From: CAYNWK01 sp964400875
Lineage (GTDB): Bacteria; Chloroflexota; Anaerolineae; Anaerolineales; UBA4823
Assembly (NCBI GenBank): GCA_964400875.1
Contig: CAYNWK010000226.1
Span: 1 to 6,123, forward strand
Length of the DNA: 6,123 nucleotides
Direction of reading: 5' to 3'
Shown here: positions 5,333 to 6,123 of the stretch, piece after piece
Numbering within the stretch: position 1 is the first letter of the stretch
Layout: each line of letters opens with the position of its first letter
Made by a program: the position numbers and the translations under genes
The notes under the pieces: generated by a model
What the model was told of the DNA's origin: nothing
The model's database searches: none
The model's input: only the letters and a program-made list of their open reading frames with translations

Positions 5333-5542
5333 TCATTTTTTGTTGAATAGACCTCCGAGCCCGCTGATCAAGTCATCCGCAGCGTTGCTGCTGGCCCCGG
5401 ATTTTATAAAAGCGTCAATCTGGCTGGCGAGAGGCGATGGTAATCTCTCTTTCAAGTACCCGATCACCGTTTCCGCCGCTTTCCTTGACATTTCCTCAGA
5501 CAGTCCGGTCTTTTGGGAAACAAGTTTTACCAATTCTTCCAC
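5333..5542 (-). CDS. Small helical protein of unknown function
   Basis: A 69-residue acidic/basic amphipathic protein. Residues 1-34 look like two helices (ELVKLVSQKTGLS, then EEMSRKAAETVIGYLKERL), followed by LPSPLASQIDAFI (34-46), a Ser/Ala linker, and a Gly-rich C-terminus (ISGLGGLFNKK, 59-69). The LVSQKTGLS...A-x-x-x-V-I-x-Y-L-K-x-x-LP pattern is reminiscent of DUF2267/DUF937-like small stress-associated proteins, but I cannot place it firmly. It starts with GTG (complement of 5540-5542), supported by AAAGGAG on the minus strand (complement of 5549-5555) 6 nt upstream. No signal peptide or membrane span. It is co-directional with the LysM gene 95 nt downstream, and the two may share a transcript. 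Confidence 0.75.
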   Translation of the reverse strand: MEELVKLVSQKTGLSEEMSRKAAETVIGYLKERLPSPLASQIDAFIKSGASSNAADDLISGLGGLFNKK

Positions 5543-5616
5543 GCAGCACTCCTTTCGTTTTCTACATTACTGTTGGATACTAATTTTAGCATGGATACTC
5601 CCTAGAATTTTCGAGC

Positions 5617-5647
5617 TTGACTCTCAAGCAGCTTGAGAGTGTATACT
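5617..5647 (+). promoter_or_regulatory. Putative sigma70-type promoter of the DUF1801 gene
   Basis: TTGACT (5617-5622, 5/6 consensus) and TATACT (5642-5647, 5/6 consensus) are separated by 19 nt, longer than the 17-nt optimum. Transcription would begin near 5654, giving a leader of about 25 nt. A perfect palindrome fills the spacer. Long spacers are characteristic of some promoters whose DNA is distorted by a spacer-bound regulator, such as MerR-type; applying that here is speculation. Confidence 0.5.
5620..5640. promoter_or_regulatory. Perfect 21-bp palindrome, candidate operator
   Basis: ACTCTCAAGC (5620-5629), a single central A (5630) and GCTTGAGAGT (5631-5640) form a perfect inverted repeat. 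The one-base centre cannot make an RNA hairpin of full length, which favours a dimeric protein-binding site. It overlaps the end of the -35 box and nearly reaches the -10 box. It lies between divergent genes (minus-strand start 5542, plus-strand start 5679), so it could control either. Confidence 0.6.
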
Positions 5648-5678
5648 GGACAAAACCTTAATTTTGAGGAGTAAATTA

Positions 5679-6050
5679 ATGTCCCCCGAACAAACCCCAG
5701 GCGACTACCTGAGCCAGCTGGCGCCGGAACGGCAGGCGATGTTCTTGAAAATTCGAGAGCTGATCCGCGAAGAGATCCCCCAGGTGGAAGAGACGATGCG
5801 CTACAACATGCCCACCTACGAGCTGGACGAGGTGGTGCTGTCCGTGGCCTCGCAGAAGCATTACATGAGCCTGTACATGGACACCGAACTGGTCGCCAAG
5901 CACAGCGACGCGCTGGCACACCTCAACTGCGGCAAGAGCTGCGTGCGCTTCAAGAAACTGGAGGAGCTGCCGCTGGGGACGGTGCGCCAGATCATCCGCG
6001 AGACCGTGGAGAAGCAAAACCGCATCCACGGCCGCGTCGAAGCCGGTTAA
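5679..6050 (+). CDS. DUF1801 / YdhG-like protein
   Basis: A 123-residue soluble protein of the DUF1801 (YdhG-like) family. Typical features are the N-terminal YLSQLAPERQAMFLKIRELIREEIP (10-34), ETMRYNMPTYELDE (38-51; the E-x-x-x-Y-x-MP-x-Y motif is the family signature), ASQKHYMSLYM (57-67, the H-x-SLY strand), and the C-terminal CGKSCVRFKKLEELPL (84-99) with a final helix. The family has a frataxin-like alpha/beta fold; Bacillus YdhG has been proposed as an iron chaperone for Fe-S assembly, but most members are uncharacterised. The frame also opens at TTG 5664, but ATG 5679 is chosen because GAGGAG (5666-5671) lies 7 nt before it. It sits behind a promoter containing a palindrome, so it is probably regulated. 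A Cys pair (C84, C88) in NCGKSC is visible. Confidence 0.88.
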   Translation: MSPEQTPGDYLSQLAPERQAMFLKIRELIREEIPQVEETMRYNMPTYELDEVVLSVASQKHYMSLYMDTELVAKHSDALAHLNCGKSCVRFKKLEELPLGTVRQIIRETVEKQNRIHGRVEAG

Positions 6051-6100
6051 GCGAGACCTAAATGTTCCGATAGTCTCCCTAACAAGTGTGTTTAGCGTTT

Positions 6101-6118
6101 GGTACAGGGACAGTCACC
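6101..6118. other. GGGACAGTCACC-type motif at the window edge
   Basis: GGTACAGGGACAGTCACC resembles, from memory, intergenic repeats ending in GGGACAGTCACC that accompany REP-associated (Y1) transposases in several phyla. Only one arm is inside the window, so no hairpin or element boundary can be shown. Confidence 0.2.
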
Positions 6119-6123
6119 AATAG

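Noticed and set aside
5340..5636. Plus-strand 98-codon frame
   Set aside because: Antisense to the small helical protein, which has a strong ribosome binding site on the minus strand; the plus frame also runs through the palindromic promoter.

Overview
The window reads as a bacterial chromosomal segment with GC-rich coding regions and AT-richer spacers. Good Shine-Dalgarno motifs (AGGAGG, GAGGAGG, AAAGGAG) lie 5-8 nt before almost every start. The gene mix is DinB, SnoaL-like, class II ketose-bisphosphate aldolase, HisC-like aminotransferase, CbbY-like HAD phosphatase, DUF4177, a cytoplasmic LysM protein and DUF1801. Together with the look of the proteins, this suggests a free-living, possibly Chloroflexota-type (Anaerolineae) bacterium. 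That assignment is inference; no marker gene is present.

Layout. 120-684 (+): DinB-family gene that appears frameshifted near its 3' end, with the missing C-terminus readable one frame over. 836-1222 (+): small SnoaL/DUF4440-like protein, followed by a hairpin terminator at about 1269-1293. 1344-4352 (+): the main block, with a TATAAT box, a leader of about 120 nt, three co-directional genes (aldolase 1473-2348, aminotransferase 2375-3472, HAD phosphatase 3522-4286) and a terminator at 4325-4352. 4546-4746 (+): small DUF4177 protein behind its own TATAAT box. 4795-4897: a foldback, MITE-like element with imperfect terminal inverted repeats, a perfect 18-bp central stem and possible 6-bp target duplications. 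4907-4949: a 14-bp tandem duplication overlapping a minus-strand terminator. 4977-5237 (-) and 5333-5542 (-): a LysM protein and a small helical protein, probably one unit. 5617-5647: a plus-strand promoter containing a perfect 21-bp palindrome. 5679-6050 (+): DUF1801/YdhG-like protein.

The most interesting part is the three-gene operon. A class II aldolase forms or cleaves ketose 1-phosphates (R-CHOH-CO-CH2-OP). HisC enzymes transaminate a carbonyl next to CH2-OP. CbbY enzymes remove the C1 phosphate of a ketose bisphosphate. In sequence these would convert DHAP plus an aldehyde into a 2-amino-polyol, chemically parallel to the HisC and histidinol-phosphatase steps. No histidine or Calvin-cycle gene is in view to give the parts their textbook jobs. 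The pathway is inference; the family assignments are well supported by motifs.
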